Shown here one piece after another: positions 25,977-34,879 of a DNA stretch of 64,000 bases; position 1 is the stretch's first letter, and every line of letters starts with the position of its first letter. The position numbers were made by a program, and so were the translations under genes. The notes beneath the pieces were generated by a model. It did not search any database and had not been told where the DNA came from. It was given only the letters and a program-made list of their open reading frames with translations. The stretch lies in the NCBI RefSeq assembly GCF_900230195.1, contig NZ_OCNE01000016.1, positions 111,420 through 175,419 of the forward strand. Direction: 5' to 3'. Source of the DNA: Streptomyces zhaozhouensis (GTDB taxonomy: Bacteria; Actinomycetota; Actinomycetes; Streptomycetales; Streptomycetaceae).

Positions 25977-26942
25977 CTATCCGTCCCGCGCGCCGTAGCG
26001 CCGGGCAACCTCGTGGAAGGCCGCCTTGGGGCGACGTTCGCCGGTCTCGGTGACGGCGACCAGTCCGAAGCCGGCCCGGTCGAGGTCGGTCGCCGGGTCG
26101 TCCCGGTGCGGGAAGTCCGGCATGGCGTAGGTGAAGACGAAGCAGCCGTGCACGGCCTCCGCCGCGTACAGCGCGATGAGTTCCCCGAGGTAGCGGGCCT
26201 GGACGGACTCGTCGCGGGGATGCGCGCGCCGGATGCTCGGTGTGGTGGCATACCAGTTGACGATCTGGAAGGAACCGGCGCCGCGCGCATCCGCCCCGGT
26301 GAAGGCGCCGCAGCCGAACTCGGTGATGACCAGGGGCTTCTCGTGTGACCTGACCAGTTCACGCAGGCGTGGAACGTAGTCGTCCCGGTTGCCGGCCGAA
26401 CGATAGAGGTTCACTCCGACCAGATCGAAGGGTGACCAGTCAGGGCTCTCCCAGCCGGCCGCCGCGTAGGTGAGCGGGCCGTGGAACCGGCGCCGCGCGG
26501 TGGCGGCGGCCGCCGCGAGCAGGTCGTTCAACCGCCGTTCGACCCGCCGTCGCAGCAGCCGGCGGAATCTGAGCACCACCCGCAGCCGCACGAAGGACCA
26601 GGGGCCGGGGACGATGCCGGGCACGGTGTGGGAGAACTCGCCGCCGACCATCAGCGTCACCCGACCCGGGTGGCGTACGCGCAACTCCTCGGCCCGGCGA
26701 GCGAGTTCGTCCAGACGAGCCAGGAGCAGGGCGCGGGGCAGCTCGGCTGAGTGCGGCCGCAGGTAGACGTCGAGCCCGGCGTCGAGGGCGAGTCGGCCGA
26801 CGGCGACCAGCCGTGCGGTATCCGGGCCGATCAGCATCACGGTGGTACAGCGCAACTCGCGTGCGATGTCCCGCAGGTCGCGCCGCACCGCGTCCTCGCT
26901 CGCGTCGCCCACGAGGTAGGAGACGCCACGGACGTTCAGCAT
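25977..26942 (-). CDS. TIM-barrel glycoside-hydrolase-like protein (often labelled abortive-infection protein)
   Basis: 321 residues, no signal peptide. It follows a (beta/alpha)8 glycosidase plan: VRRDLRDIARELRCTTVMLIG near the start, FDLVGVNLYRS, and KPLVITEFGCGAF with the Glu expected as nucleophile near the end of strand 7, then VHGCFVFTYAMPDFPHRDD. Streptomyces homologues are often annotated 'abortive phage infection protein', without experimental support I know of. No neighbouring sugar or defence genes point to a substrate. Confidence 0.65.
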   Translation of the reverse strand: MLNVRGVSYLVGDASEDAVRRDLRDIARELRCTTVMLIGPDTARLVAVGRLALDAGLDVYLRPHSAELPRALLLARLDELARRAEELRVRHPGRVTLMVGGEFSHTVPGIVPGPWSFVRLRVVLRFRRLLRRRVERRLNDLLAAAAATARRRFHGPLTYAAAGWESPDWSPFDLVGVNLYRSAGNRDDYVPRLRELVRSHEKPLVITEFGCGAFTGADARGAGSFQIVNWYATTPSIRRAHPRDESVQARYLGELIALYAAEAVHGCFVFTYAMPDFPHRDDPATDLDRAGFGLVAVTETGERRPKAAFHEVARRYGARDG

Positions 26943-27073
26943 CGGGGATCCGCCGGGGTGTGAGGATTCATGTCCCGGACCCTAGGCAGGCCGCCCGGGT
27001 CGGTGCCTCCGCCGAACGGCCGGAGCCGGCCGGTCGAACGGCCACCGCCGGCCGCCACCGCCACGGGGACCCG

Positions 27074-27730
27074 TTATGCGCTTGGGTCCCGCGCGTCGTG
27101 GGCGAGCAGCGCCAGTTGCACCCGGTTGTCCAGTTCCAGCTTGGTCAGCGCACTGGACAGATGGGACTTGACTGTGCCGAGGGAGAGGTAAAGCCGTGCG
27201 GCGATCTCGGCGTTGGAGAGGCTCTCGGCGACGGCGTCGGCGACGGCGCGTTCCCGTTCGGTGAGGACGGACAGCCGCCGCCTGGCCCGTTCCGCCCGCG
27301 ATTCGTCGCCGGTCCCGCTGGTGGCGTGTGTGATCAGCGCACGGGCGGCCGCGTGGGAGAGGGTCGGCTCGCCCCTGGCGGCGCCGCGCACCGCCTCCAC
27401 GATCTCCTCGGGAGCCGCGTGCTTGACCAGATAGCCGACGGCTCCGGCGCGGATCGCCTCCAGCACGAGTCCGTGCTCGTCGAAGGTGGTCAACACGAGG
27501 ACCCGGGCCGATGCGTCACGGGAGAGTGCACGGGTGGCCGCCAGGCCGTCCATGACCGGCATCCGGATGTCCATCAGCACCACGTCGGGGGCGTCGCGGC
27601 GCACCGCGTCGACCACCTCGGCGCCGTTGGCGGCCTCCCCGGTCACCTCGATGCCGTCGGCGCCCCGCAGCATCATCCGCAGCCCGGTGCGGACCAGCGG
27701 GTCGTCGTCGGCCAGCAGCACTCGGATCAC
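27074..27730 (-). CDS. LuxR/NarL-family response regulator
   Basis: 218 residues from GTG 27730, which overlaps the kinase stop (GTGA, 27727-27730). The receiver domain (1-120) has the acidic pair LLADDDP, the phospho-acceptor Asp in VVLMDIRMPVMDG, and Lys in VGYLVKHAAPEE. The HTH domain (about 150-212) reads LTERERAVADAVAESLSNAEI and YLSLGTVKSHLSSALTKL. Cognate to the adjacent kinase; targets unknown. Confidence 0.94.
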   Translation of the reverse strand: MIRVLLADDDPLVRTGLRMMLRGADGIEVTGEAANGAEVVDAVRRDAPDVVLMDIRMPVMDGLAATRALSRDASARVLVLTTFDEHGLVLEAIRAGAVGYLVKHAAPEEIVEAVRGAARGEPTLSHAAARALITHATSGTGDESRAERARRRLSVLTERERAVADAVAESLSNAEIAARLYLSLGTVKSHLSSALTKLELDNRVQLALLAHDARDPSA

Positions 27731-28962
27731 GTCCTCACCTCGCCGGGCCACGGTAGCCGGGCGCACAGTGTGAACATGCCGTGCGCGGCGGCGTGTTCGA
27801 GCGTTCCGCCGTCCAGTCTGACCCGTTCGGCCAGCCCGGTCAGTCCGGCGCCGGCGCCGGGGATCCCGTTCCCGGCGGGCGCCCCTGGGGTGGCGCGCAG
27901 CGGGTTGCGGACCTCGACGGTCAGCTCCCCTCCCGGGCCGCCCGTCATCCGCACCGTCACCGGTGCGCCGGGCGCGTGCTTACGCGCGTTGGTCAGTCCC
28001 TCCTGCACCAACCGGTAGGCGGTGCGGTGGAGTTGCACGCGCAGCCCGGCCAGCGCCCGCTCGTCCAGGTCGCGGTGCGTCTCGACCCGCTGGCCTGCCG
28101 CCTCGGCCTCGCCCACCAGGGTGTCGATGTCCTCGATCCGACGCAGCAGCGAGACGGGCTCCCCCGCCTCGCCCTCCGCGTCGTCCTCGGAGCGGAGCAG
28201 GGACAGCACCTCCCGCAGTTCTCCGACGGCGGCGTGCGCGTTGCCCCTGATCACCTCGGCGCTCTCGGCGACCTCGACGTCGCTGAGCGCCGGGCCGCCG
28301 CCGTCCGCCGCCCGGCGCGAGCGGTAGGCGAGCGCCCCGGCGTGCACGGACAGCAGCGAGACGCGGTGCGCGAGCACGTCGTGCATCTCGCGGGCGATGG
28401 AACGGCGTTCGGCGTGCCGGGCCTCGTTCAGGCGGCGGGCGTGCTCGGCCCGGTCCCGTGCGGCGTCGGCGCGCAGCCGTTCCACCAGCAGCCGCCGCGA
28501 GCGCAGCGCGTACCCGAGGGCGAACGCGGCCAGCAGATAGGTGCAGCCGAACGCGAGGTCGAACCCCACGTTCCCCTCCGTGCTGGAGATCAGCACTCCC
28601 GAGGGGATCACCGTCACCGCGTAGAGCGCGCACAGCGGGAGGACGCGGCGCCAGGGAGCGCGCGCCGCGAGGTTGACGATGATCACCACGCCCGCCGGCA
28701 GGGCGCTGCTGGCCAGCGCGACGGTCGGCACGCCGATCAGCGCCACGGTGAGCGGCAGACGCCGGCGCCACCACAGCGCAAGGCAGGCCACCAGTCCGAG
28801 CACCGGGTCCCACTCGGCGATCAGCTCCGGCTGCTCGCCGCTCTCCTGGACGATGCCGAGGGTCACGAGGCCGAAGAGGACGGCCGTGCAGAACAGTGCC
28901 GTGTCGACCGCCCACCGGCCCAGGGCCCGCCGTGCCCCGAGGGCCCCCGTCTCGCTGCTCAC
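27727..28962 (-). CDS. sensor histidine kinase, HisKA_3 (NarL-partner) type
   Basis: 411 residues. Five or so membrane segments fill the first 165 residues with little extracellular domain, as in intramembrane-sensing kinases. The dimerisation motif ERRSIAREMHDVLAHRVSLL carries the phospho-acceptor His (about 208). The ATPase part has NARKHAPGAPVTVRM and the glycine box GNGIPGAGAGLTGLAERV. It transmits to the overlapping response-regulator gene. No adjacent transporter suggests the signal. Confidence 0.94.
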   Translation of the reverse strand: MSSETGALGARRALGRWAVDTALFCTAVLFGLVTLGIVQESGEQPELIAEWDPVLGLVACLALWWRRRLPLTVALIGVPTVALASSALPAGVVIIVNLAARAPWRRVLPLCALYAVTVIPSGVLISSTEGNVGFDLAFGCTYLLAAFALGYALRSRRLLVERLRADAARDRAEHARRLNEARHAERRSIAREMHDVLAHRVSLLSVHAGALAYRSRRAADGGGPALSDVEVAESAEVIRGNAHAAVGELREVLSLLRSEDDAEGEAGEPVSLLRRIEDIDTLVGEAEAAGQRVETHRDLDERALAGLRVQLHRTAYRLVQEGLTNARKHAPGAPVTVRMTGGPGGELTVEVRNPLRATPGAPAGNGIPGAGAGLTGLAERVRLDGGTLEHAAAHGMFTLCARLPWPGEVRT

Positions 28963-29161
28963 GCCCCGAGCCTAGGCGGCCTTCCGGCGGGTGCGCCTCA
29001 GCCGTCCGGCCGGTGCGGCTCGGCCACTCGGCCGATGTGCCTCGGGAGCCTGTGCCCCCGGGGGATGTGTGCCCGGGGGGGATGTGTGCTCGGGGCCCGG
29101 GGGCCCGAGGCCCGGCCGGCCCCCACGCTCGCTCATCGCCCACCGCCCGCCCGCCGCGGTA

Positions 29162-29204
29162 CCCCGCGCCCCCGAACCGCCTACCGGCCGAGGGGGGCGC
29201 GGGG
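29162..29204 (-). terminator. hairpin terminator after the DUF6055 gene
   Basis: Perfect 12-base arms CCCCGCGCCCCC / GGGGGCGCGGGG around a 19-base loop, ending 12 bases past the stop of the minus-strand gene at 29216. Confidence 0.65.
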
Positions 29205-29215
29205 AACGCGTGGGC

Positions 29216-30622
29216 TCACCGGGTCGGGGAGGCACCCCGGAGGGTCAGCTCGTACGGAAACGGGTCGCCGACGCCGACCTGGCCGGCCGGGTAGTTCCGG
29301 TGCTCGGAGGGGGTGGCGGCGACGACCAGCATCAGATGGGTCTCGCCGCCCTGGAGGCCGAAGTCGGCCGTCTCGCCGGGGCCGAAGGTGTCGCTGTAGC
29401 GGACGGAGAAGTCGGGGGAGACCGCGGCGAGCCGGAACCGCCAGTCCGCGCCGGAGAGGTCGGAGTCCCCGGTCAGGCCGACGGAGACCTGGTCGCCGCT
29501 CGGGGTCAGCTGGACGATGTTGTGCCCGTACTGGTGCGGCGCCTCGCTGTCGGCGATCCGGTAGCGGTCGCCGCCCAGGCTCTGGAGCGGGTCGGTGTGC
29601 AGCGGACGGTAGTCTCCGCCGTCGGTCCACAGGTCGCCGCGGATCGCGTCGCCGTCCGAGAAGTCGTAGACGACCTGCCGCGAGGTGTACTCCGCGATCA
29701 GCTCGGCGAACGCCTCGTGGTCGAGACCGAGAACGCGCTTGATGGTGTCGATCGGGTGCTCGCCCTGTTCGGCTTCGTACCAGAACTGGTCGATCACGTC
29801 CGGTCCGTAGAGGTCGCGGATCGTGTTGAACAGCATCCAGTCGCCGTAGTAGGTCTCCTGCGAGAGCCAGCGGAAGTGCTGCCGATCGATGAGGTAGCCG
29901 GAGCCGGCGACGACCTCGGGGCGCTTCATCCGCGCCAGGTAGTTGGCGTGTGCCTCCCAGACCGGTCCGGCCGCCGTGTTGCCCGCGCCCCAGCCGCCGC
30001 CGTGGCCGGCCGCGATGTTGAGGTCGACGGCGTAGATCTGGAGCACGTGACCGAACTCGTGGGACTCGACCCACTCGTCCCAGATCTTGTCGTACGGCAG
30101 GCACATGTGGCCGAGGCCGATGTCGTCGCCGCCCGCCCAGTTCGCCGGTGGCAGGAAGTCACCCGACCAGGTGCCGCAGAGGTGGAGGTTGATCCGGTAC
30201 CGGGAGCCCACGGGGTGGTCGGCGGGGTCGACGAAGCCCACCTCGTCGACGTAGTACGCGTAGATCTCGTCCATGTGGTCCGCGACCCACTGCGGGTAGT
30301 TGTCGATCCCGTGGGTCTCCCGGCCCCAGGCGACGGCGTCGACCGCGTCGCCCCAACGGACGGCGAAGTGCTCCGACTCGGCGACGTTCCCCGTCTCGGC
30401 ACCCGCGTCGACCATGAACTGGGGCACGCGTGTCTGCTTGTCCGCCCGCGTCCCGGCGTCCGACCTCGCGGTGGCGGCTTCCGACGCGGTGGCGGACTCG
30501 GGCGGGGCGCCGGCCGAGGCGGCGGGTCCGGAGAGCACGCCGGCGGTGGCGAGCGCGAGGACGAGCACGAGGCCACGGCGGCGCCGGCCGGAGGTGGCGG
30601 GCGTGCGCAGTCTTCGGAACAT
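29216..30622 (-). CDS. secreted DUF6055-family protein with HExxH metalloprotease motif
   Basis: 468 residues with a signal peptide (RRRRGLVLVLALATAGVLSG, cleavage after ASA about residue 37). The central domain has a zinc-protease-like helix VESHEFGHVLQIYA (HEFGH, about residue 178) and WEAHANYLARM downstream with a further candidate ligand. The C-terminal 120 residues look like a beta-sandwich that ends WRFRLAAVSPDFSVRYSDTF and ELTLRG. DUF6055 is uncharacterised; proteolysis is inferred from the motif only. Exported, single gene. Confidence 0.75.
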   Translation of the reverse strand: MFRRLRTPATSGRRRRGLVLVLALATAGVLSGPAASAGAPPESATASEAATARSDAGTRADKQTRVPQFMVDAGAETGNVAESEHFAVRWGDAVDAVAWGRETHGIDNYPQWVADHMDEIYAYYVDEVGFVDPADHPVGSRYRINLHLCGTWSGDFLPPANWAGGDDIGLGHMCLPYDKIWDEWVESHEFGHVLQIYAVDLNIAAGHGGGWGAGNTAAGPVWEAHANYLARMKRPEVVAGSGYLIDRQHFRWLSQETYYGDWMLFNTIRDLYGPDVIDQFWYEAEQGEHPIDTIKRVLGLDHEAFAELIAEYTSRQVVYDFSDGDAIRGDLWTDGGDYRPLHTDPLQSLGGDRYRIADSEAPHQYGHNIVQLTPSGDQVSVGLTGDSDLSGADWRFRLAAVSPDFSVRYSDTFGPGETADFGLQGGETHLMLVVAATPSEHRNYPAGQVGVGDPFPYELTLRGASPTR

Positions 30623-30860
30623 CGGTGAACCTTCCCGTCGCGGGTGGGGACGGCCGAACGTCGGCGCGCGGCCGCCGCCGGCCCAGGCAGGGGCGCTGAA
30701 GGACCCGTTGGGCCCGCGTACCCCGGTCGCCGCCGGCGGGCGAGAGGTTGCCGCGCTCCGGCATCGCGTCCATGGCGACGTGCCTCGCGTCCGGTCCCGG
30801 CGACCAACACCCCGGGCGCCCCGGGCCCGTCGGGCTCACGCGGTGCCCCGTGACGGGAGA

Positions 30861-30998
30861 CCCCCTCCGCCGTTCCCCCGCCCCGGACCGTGGGACGACC
30901 GGGCCCTCCGTCTCCCCTCTCGCTGTCCATGGACGAGAGCGCGTCCACGGACAGCGACGGGGGGAACGGCGGAGGGGGAACGGCGGAGGGCCCGGTCG
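30861..30998. repeat. three interleaved inverted repeats in the 410-base gap 30623-31032
   Basis: Arm A (30861-30879, CCCCCTCCGCCGTTCCCCC) pairs perfectly with 30960-30978. Arm B (30896-30910, CGACCGGGCCCTCCG) pairs perfectly with 30984-30998. Hairpin C (30920-30935 with 30942-30957, 15 of 16) lies between. The order A-B-C-C'-A'-B' makes A and B mutually interleaved, so both could coexist only as a pseudoknot. A second copy of A' overlaps at 30974-30990. No gene was recognised in this gap. It may terminate the gene ending at 31033. Confidence 0.85.
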
Positions 30999-31032
30999 GA
31001 CGCGCCTCCGGCGCCCTCGACCGCCGTGCGGA

Positions 31033-31683
31033 TCAGCCGACTCCGCCGTCCAGAAGCCAGTGGTAGCGCAGGCGCCACGCGCGCTCCGTGCTGGCGAGCA
31101 CCGTCGACAGCACGAGCATCGCGTTGAGCCACACCGGCAGCCGGGGCGCGGAGAACTCGCCGACCCGCTCGGCGACCGCGGGTATCTCGGTGAGTGGGGC
31201 GGCGATCTGGGTGAGCAGCAGCGCCAGGGAGACGATCAGCACGAGCACGGAGACAGAGCCGATCGCCCGGCTCAGCCCCGGACTCGTGTGTTCGAGCCGC
31301 GCCCGGCGCCCCTCGGCTGAGGCGCGGTCCGGGGTGAGCTGGTGCTCGGTCCCCGCGTCGGTCAGGAAGTGGCAGCGTTTGAGCCCGAAGCCGCTCATCG
31401 CGACCTCGACGCTGCCGCCCGGGACCGGGAAGCGGGCGGGCAGCTTCGAGGTGGCGTGCTGCTTGCCGTCGAGGTAGAGCTGGGCCTTGACCTCGTCGGA
31501 CGAGCCGCCCATCCAGTGCCTGACGTCAACGGTGTAGAGCGCCGTCCCACCGTCGGGACGCGTCAGGCGAAGGTGGAACAGCGCGCGGAAGAGCAGCTGC
31601 CACCAGCGGAAGCGCTGCAGCGCGCGCCCGTCTCCCGGCCTGACTCGCTGCTCCGCCCGGCGGCGCCGCCACTCCTTCCACAT
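31033..31683 (-). CDS. membrane protein of unknown function
   Basis: 216 residues. The N-terminal 130 residues are soluble and beta-rich (YTVDVRHWMGGSSDEVKAQL, YLDGKQHATSKLPARFPVPG), resembling an exposed sandwich domain; two hydrophobic segments follow (SVSVLVLIVSLALLLTQIAA and LPVWLNAMLVLSTVLAST). I do not recognise the family. It lies 15 bases downstream of the TAP-type hydrolase on the same strand, so the two are probably co-transcribed. Confidence 0.7.
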   Translation of the reverse strand: MWKEWRRRRAEQRVRPGDGRALQRFRWWQLLFRALFHLRLTRPDGGTALYTVDVRHWMGGSSDEVKAQLYLDGKQHATSKLPARFPVPGGSVEVAMSGFGLKRCHFLTDAGTEHQLTPDRASAEGRRARLEHTSPGLSRAIGSVSVLVLIVSLALLLTQIAAPLTEIPAVAERVGEFSAPRLPVWLNAMLVLSTVLASTERAWRLRYHWLLDGGVG

Positions 31684-31698
31684 GCGGGGCCTCTCCCT

Positions 31699-33156
31699 TT
31701 ACTCGGCCGGCTCCGCCGCGCAGGCCAGGTCCTGCGAGGGGCGCTCACCGGTGGTCAGATAGGCGGTCACCGAGTCGTTCGCGCAGGTGTTGCTCCCGAA
31801 CGGGTAGACGCCGTGCCCGCCTTGGTCGGCGGTGACCAACACGGCGCGCTGGCCGAGCGTCTCGCGCAGCTCCCGGGCGCCGGCCAGCGGCGTCCCCGGG
31901 TCGCGCTCGTTCTGCACGATCAGGATGTTCGACGGGCCCTCGTCGCCTATCCGCACCGGCGGCTCGGTCGCCTCGGCAGGCCAGAACGCGCACGGGTTGA
32001 CGCTCGCCACGCTGCCGCCCAGCATCGGGTGGCGCTCCCGGTCGACGGCGACGGCCTCCTGGTAGGCCTCCACGGTGTCCGGCCACTCCGAGTCGGCGCA
32101 TATCACGGCGAACCGCGACGCCATCAGATTCTCCATGTCCCCCACCACCGGCGGCAGGGACGGCAGCGGCTGCCCCGTATCGAGGGCCTGCCACGCCTCG
32201 GCCACCTGCGGCATCAGCGCGTCGACATAGAGCCGGTCGAACGTCAGCCCGCGAAAGAGCGTCCCGTCCACGCCCTCCGGGGACGGCTCGGCGTCCAGCC
32301 GCTCCGCCAACTCGAAGAACGTCTCCGTCACCTCCTCCGGCGTGGTGCCGAGGCCGTACTCCGGGTGCGCGGCGGCGTACTCCGCGAAGTCGGGGAAGCG
32401 GTCCTCGAAGCCCGGGGCGAACCTCCGCATCGCCGTGAAGTCGTAACCCCCGGCGCCCAACGCGCTGTCCAGCACCATCCGGTCGCCGCGCTCCGGGAAC
32501 ATCTCCGCGTACACCGAGCCGAGATAGGTGCCGTACGAGGCACCGAGATAGGAGACCGTCGACTCGCCCAGCGCCTCCCGGATCCGGTCCATGTCCCGGG
32601 CCGTGTTGGCCGTGGTCAGGTGCGGCAGCATCCACGCCGTGTCCGCGTCGCCGCAGCGCTCCGCGATGTCCCGCGCGTACTCCGCCTCGCGCTCCACGTC
32701 GGCGTCGGTGTGCGCGTACGTCGGGAAGTTCCCCCGGCTCTGCTGCTCCTCCGTCAGGTCACAGGTCACGCGCGTGCTCTCGCCCACGCCGCGCGGCGCG
32801 AAGCCGATCACGTCGTACGCGTCCAGCACCTCCTGCGGCAGCCCGCCGGCGGCGAGCTGGGCCGGGTACGCCAGCCCGGAGCCGCCGGGGCCACCGGGGT
32901 TGGTCATCAGAGCGCCGCGACGCTCGGCCGGCTCCTCGCTCGCCAGGCGCGAGACGGCGATCTCGATCTGCCGGCCGTCCGGGTCGGCGTAGTCGAGCGG
33001 CACCTCCAACGTGGCGCACTCCAGCCCCGGCGCCTCCACCCCCTCGGGACACGCGCCCCACCGGAGGCCGTCCGGGGAGTCCGCCACGGCCACCCCCGGG
33101 GCCGCCGTCACCGCCAAGGCGGCCACGACGAGCCCGAGAGACAGGGATCGATGCAT
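31699..33156 (-). CDS. secreted alpha/beta hydrolase, TAP-like (tripeptidyl aminopeptidase/SlpD-E family)
   Basis: 485 residues from ATG 33156, preceded by GGGGAGGA; the longer open frame adds only a non-signal leader. Signal peptide about 1-25 (LGLVVAALAVTAAPGVAVA). Catalytic Ser in SYLGASYGTYLGSVYAE (GxSxG), Asp in VQNERDPGTPL, His in DQGGHGVYPFGSNTC. NPGGPGGSG forms the oxyanion region. Members cleave N-terminal peptides extracellularly or hydrolyse small esters. The following 216-residue membrane protein gene is 15 bases away. Confidence 0.9.
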   Translation of the reverse strand: MHRSLSLGLVVAALAVTAAPGVAVADSPDGLRWGACPEGVEAPGLECATLEVPLDYADPDGRQIEIAVSRLASEEPAERRGALMTNPGGPGGSGLAYPAQLAAGGLPQEVLDAYDVIGFAPRGVGESTRVTCDLTEEQQSRGNFPTYAHTDADVEREAEYARDIAERCGDADTAWMLPHLTTANTARDMDRIREALGESTVSYLGASYGTYLGSVYAEMFPERGDRMVLDSALGAGGYDFTAMRRFAPGFEDRFPDFAEYAAAHPEYGLGTTPEEVTETFFELAERLDAEPSPEGVDGTLFRGLTFDRLYVDALMPQVAEAWQALDTGQPLPSLPPVVGDMENLMASRFAVICADSEWPDTVEAYQEAVAVDRERHPMLGGSVASVNPCAFWPAEATEPPVRIGDEGPSNILIVQNERDPGTPLAGARELRETLGQRAVLVTADQGGHGVYPFGSNTCANDSVTAYLTTGERPSQDLACAAEPAE

Positions 33157-33653
33157 CGGTAGGTCCTCCCCTTGGGGCGCCCACGGGCGCCCGCTCGCTC
33201 TCACCAGTCGGCGTATCGGCCAGGCGAGGTCACGGAGAACCGGCACGCGGTGAGCCAGGAGGTCACGCGAGGCCAACGGGTCAACGGGACCGAGGCGCCG
33301 GGCCGAGCGCCTACACAACGTGATCCAGTCTTCGCCCGGCGACGCCCCCTCGGCAGTGACATCCGTCATCACTTCCCATGAGGGAAGTCATGGACAGCCA
33401 TGCCCCGCGCGGCACACCGGCCCGCTGCCCGACGCGACGTCAACTCCCCTCGTCAACGGTCCTGTTGCCCCGTCGACCCGCCACGCGGAGGCCACGCCGC
33501 GGAGCGCCGGGCCGCCGCGAGGACCCCGCCCGCGTACGGCCGCGGGGCACGGGCGCGGGGCGCGGGCCTACGGAACACGGGCCTACGGGGCACGGGGGCG
33601 TGGCACGTCGTAGCGTCGGGAGCGGCAAGACGTCGTCGCGAAGGATGCCCGCC
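33157..33653. other. 497-base divergent gap with a small inverted repeat
   Basis: No convincing gene between the hydrolase start and the nitronate monooxygenase start. A perfect inverted repeat ACTTCCC-ATGA-GGGAAGT lies at 33371-33388, a candidate operator. Further right, CACGGGCCTACGG-type sequence is repeated loosely (about 33560-33600). Confidence 0.5.
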
Positions 33654-34682
33654 GTGAACCCTCTGCTCGAACGACTCGGAGTGACCCTGCCCGTGTTCGC
33701 CGCCCCGATGGCCGGCGGCGCCGGCACCCCGGCGCTGGTGACGGCGGCCGGGCGGGCCGGCGGCCTGGGCTTCGTCGCCGCCGGCTACCGGACGCCCGAG
33801 GCGCTCGCCGAACAGATCGGCGCGGTCCGGGACACCGGGGTGCCGTTCGGCGTCAACGTCTTCGCGCCGCGCCCGGTGCCGGTCGCGCCCGCCGAGTACC
33901 GGCGCTACGCCGAGGTGCTGCGCCCCGAGGCCGAACGGTACGGCGTCGCGCTGCCCGAGGCACCCGTCGAGGACGACGACGGGTGGGACGCGAAGATCCG
34001 GCTGCTGCTGGAGGCGCCGGTCCCGCTGGTCTCGTTCACCTTCGGCCTGCCAGAGGCCGCCGTCGTCGAGGCCCTGCGCCCGGCGGGGACGCTCGTGGCG
34101 CAGTCCGTCACCTCGGCCGCCGAGGCGCGCGCCGCCGCCGACGTCGGGGTCGACGCCCTGGTGGTCCAGGCGTCGGCCGCGGGCGGCCACTCGGCGACGT
34201 TCACTCCGGAACGGCCGGTTCCCGACGTCCCGTTGCCCGCGTTGGTGGCCGAGGTGCGGCGGGCCGTCGCGCTTCCGCTGATCGCGACGGGCGGGATCGC
34301 GCACGCCGAGGGCGTGAGCGCGGCGCTGCGCGCCGGCGCGAAGGCGGCCATGGTGGGAACGGTGCTGCTGCGGACCGGGGAGAGCGGCGCGTCGGCGCCG
34401 CACCGGGCGGCGTTGGCGGATCCGGCGTTCGCCGGGACGGTCGTCACCCGCGCGTTCACCGGCCGCCCGGCGCGCGCCCTGCGCAATCACTTCACCGAGC
34501 GCTACGACGCGTCGGCCCCGGCCGGCTACCCCGCGCTGCACCACCTCACGGGCCCGCTGCGCCGCGCGGCGACGGCGGCGGGCGACACCCGGCTGATCCA
34601 TCTCTGGTCCGGCACCGGCCACCGCGAGGCCCGCCCAGAACCGGCGGCCGAGACGCTGCGCCGGCTGGCGGGGGGCGCGTGA
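33654..34682 (+). CDS. nitronate monooxygenase family flavoprotein
   Basis: 342 residues from GTG 33654, chosen because AAGGA (33641-33645) is eight bases upstream; ATG 33645 overlaps that site and is a less likely start. TIM-barrel FMN family: LPVFAAPMAGGAGTPALVTA at the N-terminus, VVQASAAGGHSATF (phosphate-binding loop and catalytic His region), LIATGGIAHAEGVSAALRAG near the C-terminus. It oxidises nitronates such as propionate 3-nitronate; detoxification is the usual interpretation. Confidence 0.9.
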   Translation: MNPLLERLGVTLPVFAAPMAGGAGTPALVTAAGRAGGLGFVAAGYRTPEALAEQIGAVRDTGVPFGVNVFAPRPVPVAPAEYRRYAEVLRPEAERYGVALPEAPVEDDDGWDAKIRLLLEAPVPLVSFTFGLPEAAVVEALRPAGTLVAQSVTSAAEARAAADVGVDALVVQASAAGGHSATFTPERPVPDVPLPALVAEVRRAVALPLIATGGIAHAEGVSAALRAGAKAAMVGTVLLRTGESGASAPHRAALADPAFAGTVVTRAFTGRPARALRNHFTERYDASAPAGYPALHHLTGPLRRAATAAGDTRLIHLWSGTGHREARPEPAAETLRRLAGGA

Positions 34683-34739
34683 CGCGCGTGCGCCCGCGTG
34701 CCGGACCGGCCCTCCGACCGGGGCGCGCGCCCGCGTGCC

Positions 34740-34823
34740 GGCGCGCAAGCCACTGCGGCCGACGCGGAAACCGCCGAGGCCGGCGCGGAAACCGCAGGGT
34801 CCGGCGCGGAAACCGCTGGCCCG
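34740..34823. repeat. 21-bp direct repeat, four copies upstream of the acetyltransferase gene
   Basis: Three close copies of GGCGCGGAAACCGCNGNGNCC (34761-34781, 34782-34802, 34803-34823) follow a degenerate copy at 34740-34760. The 21-base period places each copy on the same face of the helix. It ends 56 bases before the ATG at 34880. Confidence 0.8.
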
Positions 34824-34879
34824 GCGGGCGTCGGAGGGCAAGGATCAAGGGGTCCCAGACGGTCGGGAGAGGAAACACC

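Noticed and set aside
25977..26942. Phage-defence (abortive infection) gene
   Set aside because: The sequence follows a TIM-barrel glycosidase plan; the defence label of homologues has no visible support and no defence genes are nearby.
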